Shown here piece after piece: positions 32,768-42,042 of a DNA stretch of 64,000 nt. The DNA comes from Dendrosporobacter quercicolus (lineage in GTDB: Bacteria; Bacillota; Negativicutes; DSM-1736; Dendrosporobacteraceae): the NCBI RefSeq assembly GCF_900104455.1, contig NZ_FNHB01000009.1:1-64000 (forward strand), written 5' to 3'. Within the stretch, counting starts at the first letter, position 1; each line of letters begins with the position of its first letter. The translations under genes were made by a program, and so were the position numbers. The notes beneath the pieces are model-generated. The model was not told the origin of the DNA. It ran no database searches and saw only the letters and a program-made list of their open reading frames with translations.

Positions 32768-34492
32768 GTGCACTTGCTTTGGGACTGTTTAAAACCGTAT
32801 AAACTGTCTGTTGCGGCTCTTTTATTGTTTTTGGTTATTCAGTCAGCCTGTGAAATTCTGTTGCCAACCCTGGTAGCGGACTTGATTAATCAAGGCATTC
32901 AAACAGCGAATGCCCATTTTATTAAAACAACAGGAATGCGCATGCTGCTGGCCGCTATCGCAGCCCTGCTTTGCTCTCTGGCCTCCGGTTTGATTTCCGC
33001 CCGTATTTCCACCAGGATTAGTGCAGATTTACGACAGCAAATTTTTTTTAAAGTGCAGGAGTTTTCGTCCAGTGAAATGAACCTGTTCGGGGTTTCCTCG
33101 CTGATCACCCGTACCACCAATGACATTACCCGGATTCAAACATTTTTACTTTATTTGTTGAAAATGGGTATACTTACTCCGCTAATGATGCTTAGCGGCA
33201 TCATTATGGCTGTTTTTACCAGCGGCCGCCTGTCGCTGGTCCTTATTGTTACTTTGCCGGTCATGTCTTTGGTTATCGCCTGGATTCTGGTCAGCATGAT
33301 CGGTTACTACCGCAGTATGCAAGCCCAATTTGATTCGCTCAATTTGGTATTGCGCGAGAATCTTACCGGGATTCGCGTCATTCGGGCCTTTCAGCAGACC
33401 TGTCATGAAATGGCGCGGTTTGAAGGAGTCAATGAAGAATATACCCGCTTGTCCACGCACACCCAGCGGCTGGTCGGTGGTTTAATGCCAGCGGTTACGA
33501 TTTTAATGAATATCACCACCGTTGCGGTCATGTTTTTCGGCGGCAGACTTGTTATGAACGCAGCAATGGATGTTGGCAGCCTGGTCGCTTATGTGCAATA
33601 TATTACCCAAATTCTGTTGTCGGTGATGATGACATCAATGCTTTTTATGATGTATCCACGGCTGATCACTTCACTCACCCGGATTGTCACCGTATTGGAA
33701 ACCAGTCCCGGCATTGTTGACGGCTCCCGGACTGAAGCCGGAATTCATACCGGTATTGTCGAATTTAAACAGGTCTATTTTACTTTTCCGCAGGCGGAAG
33801 AGGCTGTATTAAAGAATGTGACGTTTACTGCCTACCCCAATCAAATGACGGCCATTATCGGCGGTACCGGCAGCGGAAAGTCTACCATTGCCGGACTGCT
33901 GCTGCGTTTTTATGATGTCACGGCCGGTCAGATATTGATTGATGGAGTAGATGTCAGGGATTACACGTTGCATCATCTGCGCGAGAGCATCGGTTATGTT
34001 CCGCAAAAGGCAGTGTTATTTTCCAACACCATTGCCGGCAATCTTCGCTTCGGCAAGAAAAATGCCAGCAGGGAGGAACTGCTCAAGGCTGCCGGTATTG
34101 CCCAGGCCGCCGAGTTTATCGAGGCTAAAGAGGCGGGACTTGATACCCCCATTGCGCAGGGTGGAGCCAATATGTCGGGCGGTCAGAAACAGCGGCTCGC
34201 CATTGCCAGGGCGGTGATTAAAAAGCCGGCTGTCTATTTGCTGGACGATAGCTTTTCGGCATTGGACTACAAGACCGATCTGGCGGTACGCCAGGCGTTA
34301 AAGGCTGAAACAAAAGACGCGACGCTGATTGTCATTGCCCAGCGCATCAGCACCATTATTCACGCAGACCGCATTGTCGTTCTCAACGAGGGGCAAGTCG
34401 CCGACGTCGGTCATCATGGGGAGCTGATGGAGCGCTGCGGCATTTATCAGGAAATCGTCAGGTCGCAGTTTCAGCAGGAGGGATTAAGGTGA
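32768..34492 (+). CDS. ABC exporter half-transporter, degenerate-site subunit
   Basis: 574 residues from GTG 32768 (GGCGGAGGGAGC upstream). Six membrane helices are followed by an ATPase domain: Walker A GGTGSGKST, signature MSGGQKQRLAIARA, Walker B VYLLDDSFSALD. The residue after Walker B is Asp instead of the catalytic Glu, the mark of the inactive-site partner in heterodimeric exporters such as BmrC/LmrC. Its gene overlaps the next by four bases. Export of drugs or lipids is the family role; no substrate is indicated. Confidence 0.9.
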   Translation: MHLLWDCLKPYKLSVAALLLFLVIQSACEILLPTLVADLINQGIQTANAHFIKTTGMRMLLAAIAALLCSLASGLISARISTRISADLRQQIFFKVQEFSSSEMNLFGVSSLITRTTNDITRIQTFLLYLLKMGILTPLMMLSGIIMAVFTSGRLSLVLIVTLPVMSLVIAWILVSMIGYYRSMQAQFDSLNLVLRENLTGIRVIRAFQQTCHEMARFEGVNEEYTRLSTHTQRLVGGLMPAVTILMNITTVAVMFFGGRLVMNAAMDVGSLVAYVQYITQILLSVMMTSMLFMMYPRLITSLTRIVTVLETSPGIVDGSRTEAGIHTGIVEFKQVYFTFPQAEEAVLKNVTFTAYPNQMTAIIGGTGSGKSTIAGLLLRFYDVTAGQILIDGVDVRDYTLHHLRESIGYVPQKAVLFSNTIAGNLRFGKKNASREELLKAAGIAQAAEFIEAKEAGLDTPIAQGGANMSGGQKQRLAIARAVIKKPAVYLLDDSFSALDYKTDLAVRQALKAETKDATLIVIAQRISTIIHADRIVVLNEGQVADVGHHGELMERCGIYQEIVRSQFQQEGLR

Positions 34493-36348
34493 GCAACAAC
34501 AAGCCCGGTTCTTATACAAATCGCCCGGCGATCGACGGAGACATTGAGAAGCCGCGGAATTTCGGCGATACAGGCCGGCGTCTGTTGCTCTATTTTACAC
34601 AATTCAAAGGAAAATTACTTGCCGCTGTTTCCATGACGGTGTTAAGCACGGTATTTACTGTTTTGGCGCCGGAAATTTTAGGCCGGGTGACCACACAGCT
34701 GTACCGGGGTGTGACTACGGGAATTTTTCACTGGGACAGGATGATAACAACGCTGCTGCTTTTGACCGTTATCTATTTGATTTCCCAGGTGTTTGCCTTT
34801 GGACAAAATTTTCTGATGGCTGAGATCATATCCCGTATCATTTATCTGATCAGAAAAGATCTTAATACAAAGCTCAACCGGCTGCCACTGCGGTTTTTAG
34901 ACAGCAAAACGCATGGGGAACTATTGAGCCGGGTTACCAATGATGTTGAAACTGTCAGTTCTACCTTGCAGCATAGCTTTACCCAGATACTTTCTTCTCT
35001 AACCACCCTGGCGGGAATCGCAGTGATGATGGTATTTATGAATGTCTGGATATCACTGGTCGCTTTTGCGGTTATACCGCTTGCACTTTTCACCTCATCA
35101 GCGGTCATTGCGGCATCCAGGAAATATTTTATCAATCAGCAGGCTTTTATTGGCGCTATGAACGGGCATGTGGAAGAAATGTACACAGGCTATAGCGTGG
35201 TGAGAAGCTTTAATTACGAAGAAGAAGCCAAGGCCCGCTTTAGCGACTTAAATAAAAAAATCCTGAATAATTCGTGGCGCGCCGAATTTTTATCAGGGAT
35301 ATTATCGCCTTTAGCCGCATTTTTAGGCAATATCGGGTATGTAGGCGTTGCTGTTACGGGCTGTTTTTTTGCCATTCGCGGCCAGATTGAAGTTGGCCAA
35401 ATTCAGGCCTTTTTGCAATATGTCAGACAGTTTAACCACCCTATCAGTATACTTTCCAATGCGGCGGGAACTTTGCAGGCCGCACTGGCTGCTACTGAAA
35501 GAATTTTTGAAATTCTGGATGAAGCGGAGGAAAGTGCGGAAAATCCCTTGCCGGTAAAGCTGGAACATGTCCAAGGAAATGTTTCCATCCGGCAGGTAAG
35601 CTTTTCTTACCTGCCGGGGCAGCCTGTCATCCATGATTTTAATTTGGAGGTCAAAAGCGGTCAAACGGTGGCCATTGTCGGCCCCACCGGATCGGGTAAA
35701 ACAACGTTGATCAATTTGCTGCTGCGTTTTTATGATGTGGATGAAGGCAGTATAAAAATTGACGGTATTGATATCCGGGATATGAAACGGGATGATTTGC
35801 GCGGCATCTTTGGCATGGTACTGCAGGATACCTGGCTGTTTAACGGGACAATTGAAGAAAATATTGCCTATGGCCGGCAGGGAGCCAGCCGGCAGGAGGT
35901 GGTTGACGCCGCCAAAACCGCTTATGCTCATCAATTTATCAAAACATTGCCAAACAACTATGATATGCGGATTAGTGAAGATGCCGGCAATCTTTCACAA
36001 GGGCAGAAGCAGTTGCTCACCATTGCCCGGGCTATTATCGCCGATCCGCCAATTCTCATCCTCGATGAAGCCACAAGCTCGGTCGATACCCGCACCGAGG
36101 TTTTCATTCAAACCGCGATGAACAGGATGATGCAGGGAAGGACCAGCTTTGTCATTGCTCACCGGCTGTCTACCATTCGTAACGCCGATATTATCCTGGT
36201 ACTGAATGACGGGGATATTGTGGAAAAGGGAAGTCACACAGAACTGCTGGCGCAAAAGGGGTTTTACCATAGTCTTTACAACAGTCAGTTCGCAGCTGGG
36301 CAGACCGGAGCTGCCCTCACCCCGGTGGTTGAAGGTCCGCCGCACTAA
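34489..36348 (+). CDS. ABC exporter half-transporter, catalytic-site subunit
   Basis: 619 residues from GTG 34489, overlapping the previous stop (GTGA) with CAGGAGGG upstream. The N-terminal extension of about 30 residues is typical of the BmrD/LmrD-type partner. Walker A GPTGSGKTT, Walker B ILILDEATSSVD (canonical Glu). The signature is LSQGQKQLLTIARA, in which the second Ser-Gly position is changed to Gln. Together with the first subunit it makes one hydrolysing and one non-hydrolysing nucleotide site. Confidence 0.9.
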   Translation: MSNNKPGSYTNRPAIDGDIEKPRNFGDTGRRLLLYFTQFKGKLLAAVSMTVLSTVFTVLAPEILGRVTTQLYRGVTTGIFHWDRMITTLLLLTVIYLISQVFAFGQNFLMAEIISRIIYLIRKDLNTKLNRLPLRFLDSKTHGELLSRVTNDVETVSSTLQHSFTQILSSLTTLAGIAVMMVFMNVWISLVAFAVIPLALFTSSAVIAASRKYFINQQAFIGAMNGHVEEMYTGYSVVRSFNYEEEAKARFSDLNKKILNNSWRAEFLSGILSPLAAFLGNIGYVGVAVTGCFFAIRGQIEVGQIQAFLQYVRQFNHPISILSNAAGTLQAALAATERIFEILDEAEESAENPLPVKLEHVQGNVSIRQVSFSYLPGQPVIHDFNLEVKSGQTVAIVGPTGSGKTTLINLLLRFYDVDEGSIKIDGIDIRDMKRDDLRGIFGMVLQDTWLFNGTIEENIAYGRQGASRQEVVDAAKTAYAHQFIKTLPNNYDMRISEDAGNLSQGQKQLLTIARAIIADPPILILDEATSSVDTRTEVFIQTAMNRMMQGRTSFVIAHRLSTIRNADIILVLNDGDIVEKGSHTELLAQKGFYHSLYNSQFAAGQTGAALTPVVEGPPH

Positions 36349-36385
36349 GAAGCCGGCTGTGGTTAAACATGGACGGGACAGTCCG

Positions 36386-37534
36386 TTAAGTTTCAACCTT
36401 TTCCGCAAAAACCTTCGCAATGGCTTCAATCTGTTTTTGACGGTACCAGCTGCCAAGCTCTTTTCCTTTTAATACCGCAGGAGCGACATTCCGCTCCAGG
36501 GTGAGCAAGGTCTTAAACTCACTCAGGGGCGGGATATGAATGTTTACGGCCTGCGAAATGAGATCAAACTCTGCTGCCGACAGTACGCCCCGTCTTAAAC
36601 CGCCGATTGCCGCCACGATGTTTTCCGGGTTCAGAACTTCCAGTGTTTTCATGGTTTTACCGGCTGCTGCGGCTGCCTGCAGCCATTCTCCCGGCAAAGT
36701 CATGCGGTTATTCCAGCGGCTCAGGCTTTCCGGGTTCAGTTCCAGCCCCAATGCGGCAAACCTGACCTTGGGGCTTACCGTTACTTTCGCCACGGCATCC
36801 AGCTGGGCCATGGCCTGCTCAAATTTTTCTTGTGGCAAATCCGCCAGCTCTTTAAAAACACTGGTCAATAAACCACACTGTAACAGCACTGTAAAAAAGC
36901 GCGCCGGTGCCTGCGCCGCCGCCAGAACCTTGGTCAATTCAACCACAGCCCGTTCGGGCGGCTCATTTTCCAGTTCACCGGCAACGGTCCCCGCAAGGAG
37001 CAGCGTATCCGCGTCGATCTCAAACGCTAACCGCGCCGCTTGTCCGGCCAGCCGTAAAGCCCGTATCGGGTCATCGGCAAAGTGCCTGCCTGTGGCGCGG
37101 AGAATTTTGCTCCCGATATCCCGGATCCCGCCAAACGGGTCAGTGACCGCCCTCGTCAAGCAATCGACGGCAATGGCATTCACGGTCGTATCGCGCCGGA
37201 AAAGGTCTTGTTCAATGGTGATTTTAGGATTTGATGCGATCTTAAACCCCTTGTACCCGGCGCCGTCTTTGCGCTCCGTTCTGGCAAAGGCCACTTCACA
37301 CATCCGGCCTTCAACAAGCAGACGGAATACCGGAAAATACTGGCCGCATTCTTTGGCAGCAGGAAATAACAGCTTAAAGTTTTTCTTAACCATGCCAACG
37401 ACGCAAAAATCAATGTCTTTGGGGGGCAACCCCCGCATCGTATCGCGGACACACCCTCCGACCCGATAAAGGCGCCCGCCGTTGGCGGCAATGGTTTCAG
37501 CCAACAGCCGCTCTGTGATGATCGTATCTTCCAC
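36386..37534 (-). CDS. CCA tRNA nucleotidyltransferase-family protein
   Basis: 382 residues, class II polymerase beta-type nucleotidyltransferase. It has YRVGGCVRD, PKDIDFCVVG (catalytic DxD), RRDTTVNAIAVD and DDPIRALRLAGQAA. These are the motifs of bacterial CCA-adding or poly(A) polymerase-type enzymes. The first motif is followed by a KKNFK insert in place of the usual E/D. It would repair tRNA 3' ends; some genomes hold more than one such gene with split C- and A-adding roles. Confidence 0.85.
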   Translation of the reverse strand: MEDTIITERLLAETIAANGGRLYRVGGCVRDTMRGLPPKDIDFCVVGMVKKNFKLLFPAAKECGQYFPVFRLLVEGRMCEVAFARTERKDGAGYKGFKIASNPKITIEQDLFRRDTTVNAIAVDCLTRAVTDPFGGIRDIGSKILRATGRHFADDPIRALRLAGQAARLAFEIDADTLLLAGTVAGELENEPPERAVVELTKVLAAAQAPARFFTVLLQCGLLTSVFKELADLPQEKFEQAMAQLDAVAKVTVSPKVRFAALGLELNPESLSRWNNRMTLPGEWLQAAAAAGKTMKTLEVLNPENIVAAIGGLRRGVLSAAEFDLISQAVNIHIPPLSEFKTLLTLERNVAPAVLKGKELGSWYRQKQIEAIAKVFAEKVET

Positions 37535-37618
37535 GTTTAATGTTCCCCCTTGCTTAATGGCCTTTGATGCCGGACAACTGCATCAGGCAGCTTAATGATC
37601 CATGGTTTTGATGAAATA

Positions 37619-38302
37619 TCAGGCTCCTAAAGCATTGGCTGCCAAATTATTGATGCTGTGGATGACGATACAAACCCACAGCGAATCCGTTTTCTTCAAT
37701 ACATAGCCTTGCATCATACTAAAAATAAAGATAAAAGCAAACAGCGCAATCTTTAAAAACAGCGTTGCCGGCAGCATATTCAGCGCAAGCCATCCCGGAA
37801 AATGAATGAACAAAAACAATAACGAGGTAATCAAATTCGCTAATCCGAAATTTATATAAGCCGCTATCTTTTGCAGCAGAAAGCCTCTGAATAAGATTTC
37901 TTCCGTAAAGCCAACCAATATAACGCCTTTAATCCATTTATTTGCAGCAAAATCCAGATTAAACCGGAGTTCTTCCCCGATGACGATTGTTCCAATGAAC
38001 TGGTAGGCAACAAAAAACAGGCTGACGCAAACAGCCCATTTTACCCCTGCCCCCGTAATACTTCTTAGTCTTAGCGCAGTGAACGCAGCTCTGTTTTCAT
38101 ACTTCAAATAAACGAAGACCGGCAGCGTCCACAGGAGTAGTTTAACAACATCATATCGATATAATCCCGGATATTGCATTTTAAAAACAGACGCCACTTC
38201 AAAATTATAGAACGTCCACAATGAAAAAAACACAACGATATAGCCGGCCAAACCAGCCAGGGGCATTTTACTTTCTCTATTCGTTCTACCGCTTGCCCAC
38301 AC
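37619..38302 (-). CDS. CPBP-family intramembrane metalloprotease
   Basis: 227 residues with about seven membrane helices. The CPBP/Abi motifs are GFTEEILFRGFLLQ (EExxxR), FLFIHFPGW (FxxxH) and VIHSINN (HxxxN), the residues of an intramembrane glutamate/metal protease. Start GTG 38302 has a GGGGGG site eight bases upstream; ATG 38266 lacks a comparable one. Relatives process prenylated or antimicrobial peptides, but no partner gene is near. Confidence 0.85.
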   Translation of the reverse strand: MWASGRTNRESKMPLAGLAGYIVVFFSLWTFYNFEVASVFKMQYPGLYRYDVVKLLLWTLPVFVYLKYENRAAFTALRLRSITGAGVKWAVCVSLFFVAYQFIGTIVIGEELRFNLDFAANKWIKGVILVGFTEEILFRGFLLQKIAAYINFGLANLITSLLFLFIHFPGWLALNMLPATLFLKIALFAFIFIFSMMQGYVLKKTDSLWVCIVIHSINNLAANALGA

Positions 38303-38588
38303 AGGTGTTTCCCCCCTATAAAACAGCCTGGTCTGCCAGGGTCATTGTCCAAGCCACTCTTTGCTAATTTTCCCTATGATTGCCGGGACTCCTGCAATGA
38401 ACAAAAAGAAAAGCCGCTTCCCCGCATTTCGCGAGGCTTGAGGCTCTGCTCATATTGCTGAAAACAAGGCTGTTCTTGCTGGCTGCTATACGGGCAAGAA
38501 TGCCCGGTCAGCGGGATATATTACAGCTCCATGGTTGCGCCGCAGTAATGACCTTATCCAGGACTAAAAATAAACTGAAAATTAACTA

Positions 38589-38617
38589 TTGTCAAAATTA
38601 AATAATTATTTTATAAT
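38589..38617 (+). promoter_or_regulatory. Promoter of the glp operon
   Basis: TTGTCA (38589-38594), 17-base spacer, TATAAT (38612-38617). Start of transcription near 38624 gives a leader of about 180 bases before glpA, long enough for antitermination control. Confidence 0.72.
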
Positions 38618-38720
38618 TAACTTAAGGTAATTTTACAATTGAATAGTGACAGGGTAATTCAGGGTTTCGAAGTGATACTCAGGGTATCCGGCCTGAATAT
38701 ACCAGGGATCAAGAGGATAT

Positions 38721-38776
38721 GAAAGATCCCCATAGGGACTGTAGGAAGAAATTCCTATAGTTTCTATGGGGATTTC
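38721..38776 (+). terminator. Leader hairpin, probable GlpP-controlled terminator
   Basis: A long hairpin pairs GAAAGATCCCCATAG with CTATGGGGATTTC, and inside it GACTGTAGGAA with TTCCTATAGTT. It is followed by TATTTTC. It lies between the glp promoter and the glpA start. In Bacillus, the GlpP protein with glycerol-3-phosphate prevents termination at such leader hairpins. A glpP gene is present at the end of this operon. Confidence 0.7.
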
Positions 38777-38804
38777 TATTTTCTTCACAAAGGGGGTAAG
38801 AAAA

Positions 38805-40418
38805 TTGGCAAGAACCCAGGTGGTGGTCATTGGCGGAGGATGTACCGGGACCGGTATCTTGCGGGATCTGGCATTAAGGGGCATTCCGGCGGTCTTGTTT
38901 GAAACGCGGGACTTATCCCACGGGGCCACCGGACGGTGTCACGGTTTGCTGCACAGCGGAGCGCGGTATGCCGTCCGGGATATTGATGCGGCCAGGGAAT
39001 GCATTGAGGAAAATGCCATTCTTAAAGCGACTGCGGCCTGCTGTATTGAAGATACCGGCGGGATGTTCGTTCATTTACAACAGGACGATGCGGAATATGT
39101 AAAACAGTTTGTCAGCGGCTGTAACCAGGCCGGCATCGGTATTGCAGAATTGTCGCCCCGGGAGGTTCAGGAACGTGAGCCGAATGTGACGACCAAAATA
39201 ACCAGAGCCTACAGTGTCCCTGACGCCCATATTGATGTTTTTCAGCTTACCGCGCTTAACGCGCAGGATGCGGTGGACGCCGGGGCGACGGTTAAAACGT
39301 ATAGTGAAGTCACCGCAATCAAGACGAACAACCGGCGGGTGCGGGGCGTCCGTTACCGTGACACGCTGACCGGCGAGGAAGGCGAGCTGGCCTGCGAAGT
39401 TGTGGTCAATGCGGCTGGCCCATGGGGAGCGCTGGTGGCGGCGCTGGTGGGTATTGAAGTAAATATTGTCTGTAATCGCGGCAGTCTGGTGATCTTCAAT
39501 CAGCGGATTACCCACGGCACGGTGAACCGGCTGAAGGTTCCCGGCGACTGTGATCTGATCGTACCGGGCGGGCCGGTCTCAATCCTGGGCACCACCTCCA
39601 TCAATGTGGCCCACCCGGAAATCATGGATATCAATCCCGGTGAAGTGGATTATATGCTGGGCTTGGCGGCGGTTACCTTTCCCGGGTTGCACAAGGCCAG
39701 GATAATCAGGGCTTTTTCCGGCATACGGCCCTTATACAGCCCCAAAGCCGCCGTTGCCGGCGGCGGCAGGGAAATCAGCCGCAATTTCGTTTTACTGGAC
39801 CACCGGGCGGAAGACGAGCTGGAAGGGTTTGTCTCCATTCTGGGCGGGAAGCTTACCACGTACCGGTTGATGGCCCAGGTCACCACCGACCTGGTCTGCC
39901 GCAAACTGGCAGTCAATAAGGAATGCGTAACGCATCAGCGGGTATTGCGGCCGCCGGCGAAACGCGGCAGTATGGCGGAAGCCGGGCAATATCTGCCGTT
40001 ACCGGCGCTGGAAAAGGCAAGTCACCGCTTGGGCTGTAATTTGCCGCTGGTGGTGGACAAAATCCGCCGGGATCCGTTACAGGCGGAAATCATCTGCGAA
40101 TGCGAATTTGTCACCAGGGCCGAGCTGGAACTGGCGGTGGAGGGCAGGATTACCATTCCGGCCCGGACCATCGGCGACATCGGGCGACGAACGCGGCTGG
40201 GGCTGGGAACCTGCCAGGGAAACTTTTGCGGTTATAAGGCCATGCTGGCGGTTTATGAACAGGGGATCTGGCGGGGTGAACAGGCCAGGGCGGAATTGGC
40301 CAATTTCCTGAAAGAACGCTGGAAAGGACAGCAACTAGTGCCGCATGGCAAGCAGAACCAGCAATTGGCGCTCAGCCGCCAGTTATACGAGCAAACGTTA
40401 AACTGCGTCCGGCCTTAG
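38805..40418 (+). CDS. glpA: Anaerobic glycerol-3-phosphate dehydrogenase subunit A
   Basis: 537 residues from TTG 38805, behind AAAGGGGG; the earlier in-frame ATG 38766 lies within the leader hairpin. FAD site VVVIGGGCTGTGILRDLALR, then GATGRCHGLLHSGARYAV, then a C-terminal BFD-like [2Fe-2S] domain with CECE (about 445) and GTCQGNFCG. Length and the extra iron-sulfur domain match the E. coli GlpA type, not aerobic GlpD. It oxidises glycerol-3-phosphate to dihydroxyacetone phosphate, passing electrons through GlpB and membrane-linked GlpC, which are encoded downstream. Confidence 0.93.
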   Translation: MARTQVVVIGGGCTGTGILRDLALRGIPAVLFETRDLSHGATGRCHGLLHSGARYAVRDIDAARECIEENAILKATAACCIEDTGGMFVHLQQDDAEYVKQFVSGCNQAGIGIAELSPREVQEREPNVTTKITRAYSVPDAHIDVFQLTALNAQDAVDAGATVKTYSEVTAIKTNNRRVRGVRYRDTLTGEEGELACEVVVNAAGPWGALVAALVGIEVNIVCNRGSLVIFNQRITHGTVNRLKVPGDCDLIVPGGPVSILGTTSINVAHPEIMDINPGEVDYMLGLAAVTFPGLHKARIIRAFSGIRPLYSPKAAVAGGGREISRNFVLLDHRAEDELEGFVSILGGKLTTYRLMAQVTTDLVCRKLAVNKECVTHQRVLRPPAKRGSMAEAGQYLPLPALEKASHRLGCNLPLVVDKIRRDPLQAEIICECEFVTRAELELAVEGRITIPARTIGDIGRRTRLGLGTCQGNFCGYKAMLAVYEQGIWRGEQARAELANFLKERWKGQQLVPHGKQNQQLALSRQLYEQTLNCVRP

Positions 40419-40513
40419 TGCTGAGGGATTCAGGCTGAGGAGGTGAACTGTTGTCAGGCTGCGGCGAAAGCCGGGATTTACCATGTGATTAACAAACAAA
40501 GGAGATGTCGAAA

Positions 40514-41842
40514 ATGAAAGAATTGTATCATCCCAGTCTCTTTCCGCTGGCGGAAGGGATTAACAGTGAAGATTATGTTATTGCCACCTATTTGGTCGCC
40601 GGCGGCGCCCAGGCTGATTTGGTGGCAAAGTCCGCGGCGCTGGCCATTGAACAGTCGTCCGGTTCATGGTTTGCCGTGCCGGGCGAAACCGAAGAAGTCC
40701 GGGCCAGAAGCTCCGCTAAAATTATCGGTATTTACAGCGTGCCCAACTATGAATTAATTGCGCAGCTGCCCAAGGATCAGCCCCGGTATTTTATTCTGCG
40801 CTGCGCTTTTCCCTGGATTAACTTTTATGACAATATTCCGTTAATGCTGTCTTCGGTTATCGGCAATATTTCTTCCATGCCGAACCTGAAGCTGGTTGAT
40901 CTGGAATTTCCCGCAAGTTTCCTGAAGCAGTTTAAAGGACCGAAATTCGGAATCGAGGGACTGCGCAAATTAATGAATATTCCCAAGCGGCCGATTGTCA
41001 ACAATATGATAAAACCCTGCACCGGCATTACACCGGCGGAAGGGGCGGAGCTGTTTTACAATGCCGCAGTCGGGGGCACCGACTGGATCAAGGATGACGA
41101 GCTGATTGCCGGCAGCCCGGCCTTCTCGCCGCTGGAAGAAAGAGTCAAGGCCTACATGGCGGCTGCCAGGCGGGCCGACCAGGAAAAAGGCGAAATGACG
41201 CTGTATACCGTCAATATCACCGATGAAATTGTGCGTCTTAAGGACAATGCTTACCGGGCGATTGAAGCCGGCGCCAATGCGATCATGGTGAATGTCTTCG
41301 GCGTAGGGTATTCCGGCTTGCGGTTGTTGGCGGAAGACCCGCAGATTAATGTTCCGATTTGCGTGCACACCTGCTATGGCGGCGCCCAGACGGTAGCCCC
41401 CAATCAGGGGATGAGCACCGAAGTGGCGCAAAAGCTGATTCGGCTGTGCGGCGGCGACATGTCGCTGAACGTGGCGCCATCCGCCAAATTCAACGCCTTA
41501 AAAGAAAAATTTGTTCGTACCTGGCAGGTGGGCTACTCCAAAATGCACCACATCAAACAGACCTTCACCCACATTGGCGGCGGGGTGACACCGGGCATGG
41601 TGCCCTACCTGATGGAAAACCTCGGATCGGATATTATCATCGGCGTCGGCGCCGGCATCCATGGACATCCGCAGGGGCCAAAAGCCGGAGCCATTGCCTT
41701 CCGGCAAAGTATTGACGCTGTCATGAACGGCATTGATATCACCGAAGCGGCCCAAAAACAGCCGGAATTGGCCGGTGCGCTTAAAACCTGGGGCGTTTAC
41801 GGGGTGGATGACTATGACAAACTCTATGATATTGAATCGTAA
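40514..41842 (+). CDS. RuBisCO-like protein (form IV type)
   Basis: 442 residues from ATG 40514; the ribosome binding site AAAGGAG abuts an earlier in-frame ATG (40505), so the later start is better. The RuBisCO large-chain barrel is clear: IKPCTGITP (Lys167; the second active-site Lys is Cys), GGTDWIKDDE (Lys193, Asp195, Glu196, equal to the carbamylated Lys and Mg ligands), CVHTCYG (His285) and the phosphate loop GVGAGIHGHPQG. The loop-6 Lys of CO2-fixing enzymes is not found. It is therefore an enolase, isomerase or decarboxylase on a phosphorylated sugar-like substrate. It lies between glpA and the glpK-like kinase, an unexpected place. Confidence 0.88.
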   Translation: MKELYHPSLFPLAEGINSEDYVIATYLVAGGAQADLVAKSAALAIEQSSGSWFAVPGETEEVRARSSAKIIGIYSVPNYELIAQLPKDQPRYFILRCAFPWINFYDNIPLMLSSVIGNISSMPNLKLVDLEFPASFLKQFKGPKFGIEGLRKLMNIPKRPIVNNMIKPCTGITPAEGAELFYNAAVGGTDWIKDDELIAGSPAFSPLEERVKAYMAAARRADQEKGEMTLYTVNITDEIVRLKDNAYRAIEAGANAIMVNVFGVGYSGLRLLAEDPQINVPICVHTCYGGAQTVAPNQGMSTEVAQKLIRLCGGDMSLNVAPSAKFNALKEKFVRTWQVGYSKMHHIKQTFTHIGGGVTPGMVPYLMENLGSDIIIGVGAGIHGHPQGPKAGAIAFRQSIDAVMNGIDITEAAQKQPELAGALKTWGVYGVDDYDKLYDIES

Positions 41843-41951
41843 TATGGCTGAATTAAATAAGGCAGGCTGCATCCGGGAATAGCCGGCGCCATCCTGATAC
41901 GGTATTGAGCGGAATTTGTAACGGTATCGGTGCGGCTGCAGGCTGCGGGAA

Positions 41952-41996
41952 GTGAAACTTAAGCATCAGAAGGAATTCTTCTGATGCCGGTTTCAC
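41952..41996 (+). promoter_or_regulatory. Hairpin in front of the kinase gene
   Basis: Inverted repeat GTGAAAC-TTAA-GCATCAGAAG / CTTCTGATGC-CG-GTTTCAC around a GAATT loop. A TTTTTT tract follows 15 bases later. It may be an internal terminator or a second GlpP-controlled site, 46 bases before the kinase start. Confidence 0.55.
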
Positions 41997-42042
41997 ATCT
42001 ACCGGGTTGATTTTTTAAAAAATAATGAACGGGGGCAAAAGT

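Noticed and set aside
38766-38804. ATG 38766 as the glpA start
   Set aside because: It lies in the right arm of the leader hairpin and has no ribosome binding site; TTG 38805 follows AAAGGGGG and begins just before the FAD motif.
40514-41842. CO2-fixing RuBisCO
   Set aside because: The second active-site Lys in the KPK motif is Cys, and the loop-6 Lys motif is not found, so carboxylation of ribulose bisphosphate is unlikely.
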